A DNA stretch of 64,000 bases from SpSt-583 sp034434015. GTDB taxonomy: Bacteria > Chloroflexota > Anaerolineae > Anaerolineales > UBA6663. Each line of letters opens with the position of its first letter. Within the stretch, counting starts at the first letter, position 1. Shown piece after piece: positions 42,063-50,434 of the stretch. A program made the position numbers and the translations under genes. The stretch spans positions 62,001 to 126,000 of the forward strand of contig DAOUAB010000024.1 in the NCBI GenBank assembly GCA_034434015.1, read 5' to 3'. The notes under the pieces were generated by a model that worked only from the letters and a program-made list of their open reading frames with translations, made no database searches and was not told the DNA's origin.

Positions 42063-43199
42063 ATGTCCTACCTCACCTGGGCCGAGATCGACCTCGCCGC
42101 TATCCAGAACAATGTGCGCCGGATGAAGGCGCTCACCGGCACGCGCGTCATGGCCATGGTCAAGGCCAACGCCTACGGCCACGGCCTGGCCCCGGTGGCT
42201 CAGGCCGCCGCCTCCGCCGGCGCCGACTGGCTGGGCGTCGCGCGCGTGGACGAGGGCGCCGCCCTGCGCGCGGCCGGGCTGGCGCTGCCCATCCTGGTCA
42301 CCGGTTACACGCCGCCGGCCCTGGCCGCTGAGGCGATCGGCCATGAGCTGACGCTGACGGTCTTCGACGTGGAAACCGCCCGGGCCTACGCCGCCCAGGC
42401 CCGCGCCCTCAACCGCCCCGCCCGCGTCCACTTCAAGGTCGACACCGGCCTGGGGCGGCTCGGCGTCCTGCCCGAAGACGCGCCGGCGCTGTATCGCGCC
42501 ATCTCGTCTCTGGACGGCCTCGAGGCCGACGGCGTCTTCACACACTTCGCCCGGGCCGATGAGATCCCGGACATCCCGCCTCTCCCATCCCTGCCCGACG
42601 ACCCGCCTCTGCCTCCCGACGCCGCCTCGCAGCTCGCCAGGTTTGCGGCCGTCCTGGAGGCGTTGGACCGCCGGCCGGGTCTGGTGCACGCCGCCAACTC
42701 GGCTGCGGCCATCGCCCTGCCCGGCGCGCGCTTCGACGTGGTCCGGATGGGCATTGCCCTGTACGGCCTCAACCCCTCCGCAACCGTGCCCTGCCCGCCG
42801 GGGTTTCAGCCCGCCCTGACGTGGAAAGCGCTCGTCATGCAGGTGAAGGCCCTGCCCGCCGGCCATGGGGTCGGCTATGGCCATCACTACGTCACCGGCC
42901 GGCCCGAGACCGTCGCCGTGGTCTCGGTCGGGTACGCCGACGGCTATCGCCGGGTGCTGGACGTGAACGAGGTGCTCATCCGCGGCCGGCGCGCGCCGGT
43001 GCGCGGTCGCGTGTCCATGGACCAGATCGTCGTCGGCGTCAGCCACATCCCGGATGTCCAGTCCGGCGACGAAGCCGTGCTCATCGGACAGCAGGGGGAG
43101 GCCCGCCTCACCGCCGACGACCTGGCCCGCAAGTGGGGGACCATCAACTACGACGTCACCACCGGCATCATGGCCCGCGTGGCCCGCGTCTACCGTTGA
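42063..43199 (+). CDS. alr: Alanine racemase
   Basis: A 378-residue fold-type III PLP enzyme making D-alanine for peptidoglycan. The PLP lysine is in AMVKANAYGHG near residue 35 and the second catalytic Tyr in the VVSVGYADGYRR region near 288; RVSMDQIVV near 315 and HFKVDTGLGRLG near 124 are also typical. ATG at 42063 (MSYLTWAEIDLAAIQNNV) is chosen over a TTG two codons upstream. It is followed after 52 bp by the sigma factor gene. Confidence 0.95.
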   Translation: MSYLTWAEIDLAAIQNNVRRMKALTGTRVMAMVKANAYGHGLAPVAQAAASAGADWLGVARVDEGAALRAAGLALPILVTGYTPPALAAEAIGHELTLTVFDVETARAYAAQARALNRPARVHFKVDTGLGRLGVLPEDAPALYRAISSLDGLEADGVFTHFARADEIPDIPPLPSLPDDPPLPPDAASQLARFAAVLEALDRRPGLVHAANSAAAIALPGARFDVVRMGIALYGLNPSATVPCPPGFQPALTWKALVMQVKALPAGHGVGYGHHYVTGRPETVAVVSVGYADGYRRVLDVNEVLIRGRRAPVRGRVSMDQIVVGVSHIPDVQSGDEAVLIGQQGEARLTADDLARKWGTINYDVTTGIMARVARVYR

Positions 43200-43251
43200 G
43201 GGCTGTCTGTAACACTTGACCGCCCAGGTCGTTTTTCTTAGTGAGACACCT

Positions 43252-43815
43252 ATGTCGCCTCGCCGTCCAACTGACCCTGCCGATGCGGGCCTGATCGCCA
43301 GGGCCATCGCCGGGGACCAGGCGGCCTTCGGCGACCTGTATGAGCATTATCTGCCGGCTGTTTATCGTTATGTTTTTTATCGCGTGGCCGACGAACATGA
43401 GGCCGAGGACCTGACGGAGACCGTCTTCGTCAAGGCCTGGGAGGCCCTGGGCCGATACCGCCCGACCGAGGCGCCGTTTGCAGCCTGGCTCTACCGGATC
43501 GCCCATAATCTCCTGATTGACCGGCGCCGGGCTCAGAAAGCCGTGGACCCACTGGCTGAACGGATGCCGGACCTGACGCCGGGCGCCGACCCGGCTTCGC
43601 ACATGGACCGGCGCGAGCAGGCGGCGGCCCTGGCCCGGGCGCTGGCCCAATTGGACGCCGCCCAGCAAGAGGTGTTGACGTTGCGTTTCGTGAGCAATCT
43701 GAGCCACGCCGAGACGGCCCAGGTGATGGGCCGGAGCGAGGGCGCTGTGCGCGTCCTGCAACATCGCGCGCTGGCCGCGTTGCGCCGGTTGTTGATCGAG
43801 AAGGTTGAACCGTGA
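43252..43815 (+). CDS. Sigma-70-family (ECF-like) RNA polymerase sigma factor
   Basis: A 187-residue protein with region 2 (about 20-90: DQAAFGDLYEHYLPAVYRYV, EAEDLTETVFVKAWEAL) and region 4 (about 125-180: LDAAQQEVLTLRFVSNLSHA, ETAQVMGRSEGAVRVLQHRA). ATG at 43252 is used; an in-frame TTG at 43216 is part of a TTGACC sequence and less likely. TGTAACA lies at 43208-43214, a sequence reminiscent of ECF -35 boxes, so autoregulation is possible. Its stop overlaps the start of the next gene, expected to encode its partner. Confidence 0.88.
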   Translation: MSPRRPTDPADAGLIARAIAGDQAAFGDLYEHYLPAVYRYVFYRVADEHEAEDLTETVFVKAWEALGRYRPTEAPFAAWLYRIAHNLLIDRRRAQKAVDPLAERMPDLTPGADPASHMDRREQAAALARALAQLDAAQQEVLTLRFVSNLSHAETAQVMGRSEGAVRVLQHRALAALRRLLIEKVEP

Positions 43816-45170
43816 TGCGCGAACCGTTGGCGGAAGTGTTAGGCGAATGCCTGGAGGCCGTCGAGCGCGGCGAGCTGACGCTCGACGAGTGCCTGGCGCG
43901 CTACCCCGAACACCGCGAAGAACTCGCCGGTCTGCTGATGGCGGCCCGACAGTTGCGCGACGCCCCTCCCGTTCAGCCCTCCCCGGACTTTCAGCGCGCC
44001 GCTCGCGCCCGTCTGGCCCACCGCCTGGCCCCGCGCCCCGCGCCAGGCCGCCTCCCGGTTTGGGCGGGCTGGCTGTCGAGCTGGCGCCGGCGCGTTCAGC
44101 CGCAGGCGGCGCTGCGCTGGGCCGCCGCCGCCGTGCTCGTCATCGCCTTCCTGGCCGGCGGCACGGCCGCTTACGCCTCCACCGAGGCCGTGCCCGGCGA
44201 CGGCCTGTATCCTCTTAAGCGCACCCTGGAGCAGGTGCGCCTGGCCGTCGCCCTCAGCTCCGCCGACCGGCTCGCGCTTCACCTCCAGTTCGCCGAACGC
44301 CGCCTGCGGGAGGCGGAGGCGCTGCGGCAATTGGGGCGGACGGAGGCGCTTGAACAGGCCCGGGACGATTATGAGGCCGAGCGCGAGTGGCTGGCGCAGA
44401 ACCTGGCCGGCCTGACGCCGGACCAGGCCGCGGCCTTCGCGGAGGCGCTGTCCGCGCACGAGGCCCGCTACCAGGCGGTCTTCAGCAGCGTGACGGCCGA
44501 GGCGACGGAAGTGGTCATGCTGACGGCCACCCTGACGCGGACCACGACGCCCAGCCCGTCGCCCACGCGCACGCCGACCCCGACTGCGACGCCGACGCCC
44601 GGCGCGTCGCGCACCCCGACGGCCGTCGCCTACCCAACTTATATCGAGACCCCCATCGCCACGCACATCGTCGGGCCGGTCGCCACCCGGGCGGCCGAGT
44701 TCACGCCGGCCGGGCGCTTCTGTTGGCCGTCCAACGTGCCCACGCCGGAGCCGTGGCCCGCGAACTGGCCCACGCCGGACCCCAATTGCCCGCCGATCCC
44801 GATCCCGACCCAGATCTGCTGGCCGCCCGGCGCGCCTACCCCGGACCCGAGCCGCTGGCCGGCGGGCGTGCCCACGCCCGACCCAGCGTGCTGGCCGGGG
44901 GCGCGCCCCACGCACCGCAGCGCGCCGACCGACCTGCCGACCCAATGGCCCACCGCCTGGCCGACTCAGTGGCCGACCCAGTGGCCGACCCCGGACGGGA
45001 CCCCGCTGCCCGAATGGACGCCGTGGTGGCGCACGCCGGACCCGTCCCGCCTGCCGCCGTCAACGCCGGAGTGGCCCACGCCGGACCCGTCCCGCCTGCC
45101 CGAGTCCACGCCGGTCTGGCCCACCGCCTGGCCGACCATCGACCTGACCGCACGCCCGCGGCGGCCGTAG
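43812..45170 (+). CDS. DUF5667-type membrane protein with WPTPDP-repeat tail, probable anti-sigma partner
   Basis: A 452-residue protein whose GTG (43812) or ATG (43815) overlaps the sigma gene stop. Residues 1-60 (LGECLEAVERGELTLDECLA, RYPEHREELAGLL) are the cytoplasmic helical region typical of sigma-partner proteins in this group; one transmembrane helix follows at about 97-118 (WAAAAVLVIAFLAGGTAAYA), then a DUF5667-like helical domain (AVPGDGLYPLKRTLEQVRLA) to about 240. The rest is low-complexity Thr/Pro, then a tail of repeated WPTPDP, WPAGVPTPDP and QWPT units. The tail looks cell-wall or surface exposed. The anti-sigma role is inferred from the overlap. Confidence 0.78.
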   Translation: MMREPLAEVLGECLEAVERGELTLDECLARYPEHREELAGLLMAARQLRDAPPVQPSPDFQRAARARLAHRLAPRPAPGRLPVWAGWLSSWRRRVQPQAALRWAAAAVLVIAFLAGGTAAYASTEAVPGDGLYPLKRTLEQVRLAVALSSADRLALHLQFAERRLREAEALRQLGRTEALEQARDDYEAEREWLAQNLAGLTPDQAAAFAEALSAHEARYQAVFSSVTAEATEVVMLTATLTRTTTPSPSPTRTPTPTATPTPGASRTPTAVAYPTYIETPIATHIVGPVATRAAEFTPAGRFCWPSNVPTPEPWPANWPTPDPNCPPIPIPTQICWPPGAPTPDPSRWPAGVPTPDPACWPGARPTHRSAPTDLPTQWPTAWPTQWPTQWPTPDGTPLPEWTPWWRTPDPSRLPPSTPEWPTPDPSRLPESTPVWPTAWPTIDLTARPRRP

Positions 45171-45197
45171 CCCGCCGGCTGATCCAGGACGTCCCTG

Positions 45198-45233
45198 AGC
45201 ACGCCGTCGCCTCACCTGGCGACGGTGTGCTTT
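45198..45233 (+). terminator. Intrinsic terminator after the sigma/DUF5667 pair
   Basis: A 14-bp stem (45198-45211 with 45218-45231, one G-U pair), six-base loop, followed by a short TTT. The U-tract is weak but the stem is strong and it is 28 bases after the stop codon. Confidence 0.55.
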
Positions 45234-45276
45234 CAGGCGGCTGCATGCCTGCTTTGGCCCTCACCCTGATCTGCGC

Positions 45277-45305
45277 TTGACTCTGCCTCCGGCGGCCCGT
45301 ACAAT
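45277..45305 (+). promoter_or_regulatory. Consensus promoter TTGACT-17-TACAAT of the gcv operon
   Basis: TTGACT (45277-45282) and TACAAT (45300-45305) with a 17-base spacer. Transcription would start near 45312, just before the first glycine aptamer. Confidence 0.75.
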
Positions 45306-45324
45306 CGAGGCGCACAATCGAAGC

Positions 45325-45573
45325 GGACCCAGGGAAGAGACCGTCGCTCGCTGCGCGCCGTAAGCCCGACGCAGGCGGGCGACCGGCACCGAAGGGGCAA
45401 ACCGCGCTGGCGCGCACCGGCGCGGCGAATCTCTCAGGTAAAAGGACCCTGTCTCCGTCATACCCTCTGGAAAACCAGCCAGCGCCGGCGCACAACGCCG
45501 ACGCGCCTGGGCCGACGGGGCAACCCCTGCGCCCGCGCGACGCGGGGCGAATCTCTCAGGTCGTGGACAGAGG
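45325..45573 (+). promoter_or_regulatory. Tandem glycine riboswitch
   Basis: Two glycine (gcvT-type) aptamers. Aptamer 1 spans about 45325-45456: AGAGACC at 45336, CACCGAAGGGGCAA at 45387 and the conserved GAATCTCTCAGGTAAAAGG at 45428. Aptamer 2 spans about 45464-45573: CGACGGGGCAA near 45513 and GAATCTCTCAGG at 45549, closed by CCTCTG (45464-45469) pairing with CAGAGG (45568-45573). The aptamer 2 closing strand overlaps the terminator stem that follows, so glycine binding should prevent termination and turn on gcvH-gcvPA-gcvPB. The architecture is canonical; the exact pairing is my reading. Confidence 0.93.
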
Positions 45574-45608
45574 ACACAGCGCATGAGGCGGCTGTGTCCT
45601 TTTTGTTT
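45571..45608 (+). terminator. Riboswitch expression-platform terminator
   Basis: A 10-bp stem AGGACACAGC (45571-45580) with GCTGTGTCCT (45591-45600) and U-rich TTTTTGTTT after it. Bases 45571-45573 are shared with the closing helix of glycine aptamer 2, giving mutually exclusive structures. It is 20 bases before the gcvH start codon. Confidence 0.85.
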
Positions 45609-45627
45609 CTCACCCAAGGAGCCTGTC

Positions 45628-46017
45628 ATGAATTTCCCTGCTGATCTGAAATACGCCAGGAGCGACGAATGGATTCGCGTCGAGGGCGACACGGCGACCG
45701 TGGGGGTCACCGACTACGCCCAGAGCGAGCTCTCGGACGTAGTCTACGTGGATATGCCCGCCGTCGGCGACGCTTTCGAGGCCGGGCAGTCGTTCGGCTC
45801 GGTCGAGTCCGTCAAGGCCGCGTCCGAAATCTACCTGCCGGTCGCCGGCGCCATCACGGCCGTCAACGACGCCCTGGCCAGCAAGCCGGAGTTGATCAAC
45901 CAGGACCCGTATGGCGAAGGCTGGATCGTCAGGCTCAAGATCACCGACCCGGCCAACCTGGCCAACCTCATGGATGCGGCGGCTTACGAAAAGTATTGCG
46001 CCGAGCGGAAGCATTAA
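45628..46017 (+). CDS. gcvH: Glycine cleavage system H protein
   Basis: A 129-residue lipoyl carrier protein that shuttles the aminomethyl group between P, T and L proteins. The lipoylated lysine is Lys63 in SVESVKAASEIYLPV. ATG at 45628 has AAGGAG seven bases upstream. N-terminal LKYARSDEWIRVEGD and WIVRLKITDP near the C-terminus are typical. Its TAA stop lies within the left arm of an inverted-repeat element. Regulated by the upstream glycine riboswitch. Confidence 0.97.
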   Translation: MNFPADLKYARSDEWIRVEGDTATVGVTDYAQSELSDVVYVDMPAVGDAFEAGQSFGSVESVKAASEIYLPVAGAITAVNDALASKPELINQDPYGEGWIVRLKITDPANLANLMDAAAYEKYCAERKH

Positions 46018-46099
46018 GAACCTGTCTCTAAACCTCAGCAGAGGCGTCGCCGACGGCACTGCCGTCGGCTATCGGGCGGGTTTAGAGATAAGTTCTTAA
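46014..46099 (+). mobile_element. MITE-like inverted-repeat element between gcvH and gcvPA
   Basis: 21-bp imperfect terminal inverted repeats (46014-46034 and 46079-46099, two mismatches; outer ends TTAAGAAC and GTTCTTAA) enclose a second perfect hairpin with 9-bp stem GCCGACGGC, loop ACT (about 46050-46069). The total length is 86 bp and no coding capacity is present. The left arm contains the gcvH TAA stop codon. It resembles a miniature non-autonomous element; the mobile origin is inferred from structure only. Confidence 0.6.
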
Positions 46100-46157
46100 G
46101 GAACGCCCAACGCCCAATGTTCACGTGGGCATTGGATATTGGGCATTGAGGAGAATT

Positions 46158-47498
46158 ATGGCTTACTATCCTCACACCGAAGCCGAACGCGCCGAGATGC
46201 TGGCCGCCATCGGCGCCACGCGCATCGACGAGTTGTTCGCCGATATCCCGGCCCATGTCCGTTTCCCCAAACTGAATCTGCCCGGCCCGCTCTCCGAGCT
46301 GGAGACGCTGCAGGAACTGCGCAGCCTGTCCGACGGCAACGCCCACGCCCAGAAGCACCCCCTCTTCCTGGGCGCCGGCGCCTACCATCGCTTCACGCCG
46401 TCGGTCGTCAACGCCCTGATCCAGCGCGGCGAGTTCCTCACCGCCTACACGCCGTACCAGCCGGAGGCGTCGCAGGGCACGCTGCAGGCGATCTTCGAGT
46501 GGCAGAGCATGATCTGCGCCCTGACCGGCATGGAGGCCGCCAACGCCTCGCACTACGACGGCGCCACCTCGATGGCCGAGGCCGTGATCATGGCCTACCA
46601 CCACCACCGCGAGAAGCGCAAGAAGGTCATCCTGTCGCCGGCCATCCACCCGCACTACCGCGCCGTCGTGCGCACGTACACGCAGGGGATGGGCCTGCAG
46701 ATCGTCGGCGACGAAGACCTGCGGGCCGGGCTGGACGACCTGACCCGGCAACTCGACCCGAACACCGCCCTCCTGATCGTCCAATCGCCCAACTTTTTCG
46801 GCCAGATTGAGGCCCTGGACGGCCTGGCCGCCAAAGTCCACGCCGCCGGCGCGCTGCTGTGTGTGGCCGTCGATCCGGTCTCGCTCGGCCTGCTTAAGCC
46901 GCCGGGACAGTTCGGCGCGGACATCGTCGTGGGCGAGGGGCAGTCCCTCGGTCTGCCGCTCTCCTTCGGCGGGCCGTACGTCGGGTTCTTCGCCACCCGC
47001 AAGGAGTACGTGCGCAAGATGGCCGGCCGCCTGGTGGGCGAGGCCCGCGACAAGAACGGCCAGCGCGGTTTCGTGCTCACCCTGGCCACGCGCGAACAGC
47101 ATATCAAGCGCGATAAGGCCACGTCCAACATCTGCACCAACCAGGGCCTGATGGCCATCGCCGCCACCATCTACCTGGCGACGCTCGGCAAGCACGGCCT
47201 GCGCCGCGTGGCCGAGTTGTGCTGGCACAAGAGCCACTACGCCGCCCAGCGCATCGCCGAACTGCCCGGCTACGCCGTGGACCAGACGCGGCCGTTCTTC
47301 CAGGAGTTTGTGGTCCAGTGCCCCCGGCCGGTGGCGGAGATCAACGACTACCTGCTGAACGAGCGCGGCCTGATCGGCGGCTACGACCTCGGCCGGGATT
47401 ATCCACATCTGGCCGGCCACATGCTCGTCGCCGTGACCGAGATGAACACCCGCGCCGAGATCCACGACCTGGTGGAAGCGTTGAACGAGCTGCGGTAA
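46158..47498 (+). CDS. gcvPA: Glycine dehydrogenase (decarboxylating) subunit 1
   Basis: A 446-residue N-terminal half of the split P protein. It begins MAYYPHTEAERAEMLAAIGA, with GAGGAG before the ATG. Typical blocks are FLGAGAYHRFTPSVVNALIQ near residue 72, TAYTPYQPEASQGTLQ near 96, ASHYDGATSMAEA near 130 and ATSNICTNQGLMA near 322. It pairs with gcvPB to decarboxylate glycine and load the aminomethyl group on GcvH. The two-subunit form is usual in anaerobic and thermophilic lineages. Confidence 0.96.
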   Translation: MAYYPHTEAERAEMLAAIGATRIDELFADIPAHVRFPKLNLPGPLSELETLQELRSLSDGNAHAQKHPLFLGAGAYHRFTPSVVNALIQRGEFLTAYTPYQPEASQGTLQAIFEWQSMICALTGMEAANASHYDGATSMAEAVIMAYHHHREKRKKVILSPAIHPHYRAVVRTYTQGMGLQIVGDEDLRAGLDDLTRQLDPNTALLIVQSPNFFGQIEALDGLAAKVHAAGALLCVAVDPVSLGLLKPPGQFGADIVVGEGQSLGLPLSFGGPYVGFFATRKEYVRKMAGRLVGEARDKNGQRGFVLTLATREQHIKRDKATSNICTNQGLMAIAATIYLATLGKHGLRRVAELCWHKSHYAAQRIAELPGYAVDQTRPFFQEFVVQCPRPVAEINDYLLNERGLIGGYDLGRDYPHLAGHMLVAVTEMNTRAEIHDLVEALNELR

Positions 47499-47513
47499 TT
47501 GGGAGGCACCCCC

Positions 47514-48989
47514 ATGCTTGAACCCCTCATCTACGACCTCAGCCGGCCCGGGCGTCAGGGCGTCTCGCTGCCCGAGCCCGACGTCCCGGAGACGGCCTTC
47601 CCGGCCGAACTGCTGCGCAGCGACCTGGACCTGCCGGAAGTGGACCAGCTCACCGTCGTCCGCCACTTCACGCGCCTCTCGCAGCTCAACTTCTCGATTG
47701 ACACGCACATGTACCCGCTCGGGTCGTGTACGATGAAGTACAACCCGCGCCTCAACGAGGACACGGCCCGCCTGCCCGGCTTCGCGGCCAGCCACCCGAT
47801 GCAGGACCCGGACGCCGCCCAGGGCAGCCTGGCGCTGATGGTCCAGTTGCAGGACTGGCTCAAGGAGATCGGCGGGTTCGCGGCCGTCAGCCTGCAGCCG
47901 GCCGCCGGCGCGCACGGCGAGCTGACCGGCGTGCTGATGATGCGCGCTTATCACCGCGACCGCGGCGACGTCAAGCGCACCAAGATCCTGATCCCGAACT
48001 CGGCCCATGGCACGAACCCGGCCACCGCCAGCATGGCGGGCCTGACGGTGGTGGAGCTGCCGTCCGACGCGCGCGGCAATATCGACCTGGCGGCGCTCCA
48101 GGCCGCCTGCGACGATACCGTCGTCGGCTTGATGATCACCAATCCGAACACGCTCGGCCTGTTCGAGGAGCACATCGAGGCCGTGGTCAAGACGGTGCAC
48201 GCCTGCGGCGGCCTGGTGTACGGCGACGGCGCCAACATGAACGCCATCGTCGGCGTGGCGCGGCCCGGCGACCTGGGCTTCGACGTCCTGCACTACAACC
48301 TGCACAAGACTTTCTCCACGCCGCACGGCGGCGGCGGCCCCGGCTCCGGCCCGGTGGGCGTCTCGGCCCGCCTGGCGGATTTCCTGCCCGGCCCGGTCGC
48401 CGGGGTGCTGGAGCCGGCGGCGGGCGGCCGGCCGGCCCGCTACGGCTTCATCTATCCGCCCAAGTCCATCGGGCGCATGAAGGCCTTCTGGGGCAACTTC
48501 GGCATGCACGTGCGCGCCTTCACCTACATGCGCGTGCACGGCGCCAGCGGGCTGCGCGGCAATTCCGAGAACGCCGTGCTCAACGCCAATTACCTGCTCG
48601 CCAGGCTGCGCGGCCACTATCACATCCCCTACGACCGCGTCTGCAAACACGAGTTCGTGGTGGAGGGCGTCTGGCCCGACGCGCCCGGCGTCCATGCGCT
48701 GGACGTCTCCAAGCGCCTGATGGACTATGATTTCCACCCGCCGACCAACTACTTCCCGCTCATCGTCCACGAGGCGTTGATGATCGAGCCGACCGAGACG
48801 GAGAGCCGCGAGACGCTGGACGCCTTTGCCGACGCGCTGATCAAGATCGCCGACGAAGCCCACACCCAGCCGGAGCTCCTGCGGACGGCGCCGCACAAGA
48901 CGCCCATCGCGCGCGTGGACGAGGTCGGCGCGGCCAAGCAACTGGTGCTGTGCTGCCGCCCGATCCCCAGCTGGGCCGAAGCGCGCTGA
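47514..48989 (+). CDS. gcvPB: Glycine dehydrogenase (decarboxylating) subunit 2
   Basis: A 491-residue PLP-binding half of glycine decarboxylase. The PLP lysine lies in LHKTFSTPHGGGGPG near residue 263. MYPLGSCTMKYNPR near 66 and PAAGAHGELTGVLMMRAYH near 131 are conserved. ATG at 47514 with GGGAGG upstream is preferred over a TTG at 47499. It closes the riboswitch-controlled operon, and a strong terminator follows. The T protein is not here; it is fused to SHMT at 53945-57133. Confidence 0.96.
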   Translation: MLEPLIYDLSRPGRQGVSLPEPDVPETAFPAELLRSDLDLPEVDQLTVVRHFTRLSQLNFSIDTHMYPLGSCTMKYNPRLNEDTARLPGFAASHPMQDPDAAQGSLALMVQLQDWLKEIGGFAAVSLQPAAGAHGELTGVLMMRAYHRDRGDVKRTKILIPNSAHGTNPATASMAGLTVVELPSDARGNIDLAALQAACDDTVVGLMITNPNTLGLFEEHIEAVVKTVHACGGLVYGDGANMNAIVGVARPGDLGFDVLHYNLHKTFSTPHGGGGPGSGPVGVSARLADFLPGPVAGVLEPAAGGRPARYGFIYPPKSIGRMKAFWGNFGMHVRAFTYMRVHGASGLRGNSENAVLNANYLLARLRGHYHIPYDRVCKHEFVVEGVWPDAPGVHALDVSKRLMDYDFHPPTNYFPLIVHEALMIEPTETESRETLDAFADALIKIADEAHTQPELLRTAPHKTPIARVDEVGAAKQLVLCCRPIPSWAEAR

Positions 48990-49020
48990 GCCGCGTTCCC
49001 CGGACCCCGCGCCTCCCCCG

Positions 49021-49052
49021 CCCGGCGGACACCCCCGCCGGGCGTTTCTTTT
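49021..49052 (+). terminator. Intrinsic terminator of the gcv operon
   Basis: Perfect 8-bp stem CCCGGCGG (49021-49028) with CCGCCGGG (49035-49042), six-base loop, then CGTTTCTTTT. It is 31 bases after the gcvPB stop. Confidence 0.82.
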
Positions 49053-49071
49053 GTGCGCGCGGGCCGCCGCA

Positions 49072-49080
49072 TGCTAGAAT
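49072..49080 (+). promoter_or_regulatory. Extended -10 promoter (TGC-TAGAAT)
   Basis: TAGAAT at 49075-49080 preceded by TGC; a weak TTGTGC lies 18 bases upstream of the hexamer. It would serve the lipoprotein gene at 49112 with a short leader. Confidence 0.5.
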
Positions 49081-49111
49081 TTTCAGACGGATGGGTGGAA
49101 AGGCGGCGCTG

Positions 49112-50428
49112 ATGAGCGGTCGATTCTGGAGCCGGGGTGTGCTGATGCTGGCCGCGCTGGCGTTGACGGCGTGCGCGGCGCGTCCCGGGCCGTCGCCGAC
49201 TGAGCCCGCCGCCGACCGCGGGCCGGGCCGGATCGCCTACCTCGGTTACGACGGCAACGTCTATGTGAGCGACGCCGACGGCGGCGGCCGGCGGCCAATC
49301 ACGGCTGACGCGCGCGTCGGCGCCGGCGGTTATCTGATCTACAACACGCCGATCTGGTCCGCCGACAACCGGCAGCTGGCCTTTGCGGCGTATGAGGGCC
49401 AGGGCAATCAGAACCCCAGCCTGAACCGCCTGTTCGTCGCCTCCGCCGACGGCGCCGCGCTGCGCGAGGCCTACGCCAGCCCGGCCTTCATGATCTACTA
49501 TTACTGGTCGCCGGATGCCGGCCGGGTGGGCCTGCTCTCGGAGGCGCCGCGCCAGACGCTGGCTTTCTCGCTCGTCCCGGCCGACGGCGGCCCGCCGCAG
49601 ATGGTGGACACCGGCGCCCCGTTTTACTGGACCTGGGCGCCGGACGGCCGGGCGGCGCTCGTCCACGCCAACGGCGAGGCCGGGCGGCTGGCGCTCCTGG
49701 AATTCGGCGAGACCATCATCGAGAGCAGCCTGGACGTGGTCCCGACGGCCTTCAAGGCGCCGGCCTTCTCACCCGACGGGCGCCAGGTCCTGGTGGCCGG
49801 GCAGACGGCGGACGGCGGCGCCGCCCTGTTGCTGGTGGAGCGCGATGGCCGCGGCGTCCGCACGCTGGCCGAGACGGAAGACGAGGTCGCCTTCGCCTGG
49901 AGCCCGGACGGCAGGCGTGTGGCCTACCTGGACGCGGCGCAACTCGCCGGGCCGCTCGTCGTGCTCGACCTGGCCGGCCGCGCCGACCCGGTCACGGTGC
50001 GCGAAGAGGTCTTCGCCTTTTTCTGGTCGCCGGACGGCCGGTCGTTGGCGTATCTCGTGCAAACCCAGGCCGCGCCGGGGTCGGGCCAGCCGGAGCTGGC
50101 CTGGCAGTTGCGCCTCCTGGACGCGGCCAGCGGGGAGACGCGGACCGCCCTCACCTTCCAGCCCACCGATCACTTCCTGCGGCTCCTGCCGTATTTCGAT
50201 CAGTATCACCAATCGCTGACGATCTGGAGCCCGGACAGCCGCCGCCTGGTGGTTCCGGCCCTGGAGTGTGATGACGACCAGGGCGAGGAAGCGCTCATCG
50301 CGTGGCCGGCCGGCCGGCGCGCCTCCCACTGTCAGGGCGCGCCCGGCCTGTGGGTGGTGCCGGTGGAGGGAGGCGGGGAGCCGCGCCGGATTGCCGACGC
50401 CGTCATGGGGGTGTGGTCGTGGCGGTGA
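49112..50428 (+). CDS. Secreted lipoprotein with TolB/WD40-like beta-propeller
   Basis: A 438-residue predicted lipoprotein. ATG at 49112 (MSGRFWSRGVLMLAALALTA) has GGAAAGG eight bases upstream; an in-frame ATG at 49091 is possible. The lipobox cysteine follows ALTA near residue 21. The mature protein has about six to eight PD40-type blades with the motifs WSADNRQLAF, WSPDAGRVG, WAPDGRAA, FSPDGRQVLV, WSPDGRRVAY, WSPDGRSLAY and WSPDSRRLVV. Such propellers usually bind protein or glycan partners; no enzyme residues are evident. Confidence 0.8.
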   Translation: MSGRFWSRGVLMLAALALTACAARPGPSPTEPAADRGPGRIAYLGYDGNVYVSDADGGGRRPITADARVGAGGYLIYNTPIWSADNRQLAFAAYEGQGNQNPSLNRLFVASADGAALREAYASPAFMIYYYWSPDAGRVGLLSEAPRQTLAFSLVPADGGPPQMVDTGAPFYWTWAPDGRAALVHANGEAGRLALLEFGETIIESSLDVVPTAFKAPAFSPDGRQVLVAGQTADGGAALLLVERDGRGVRTLAETEDEVAFAWSPDGRRVAYLDAAQLAGPLVVLDLAGRADPVTVREEVFAFFWSPDGRSLAYLVQTQAAPGSGQPELAWQLRLLDAASGETRTALTFQPTDHFLRLLPYFDQYHQSLTIWSPDSRRLVVPALECDDDQGEEALIAWPAGRRASHCQGAPGLWVVPVEGGGEPRRIADAVMGVWSWR

Positions 50429-50434
50429 CGGCGA

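Noticed and set aside
46035..48941. A 968-codon open frame antisense to gcvPA and gcvPB
   Set aside because: The plus strand encodes clear glycine dehydrogenase subunits; the antisense frame shows no recognisable domain.
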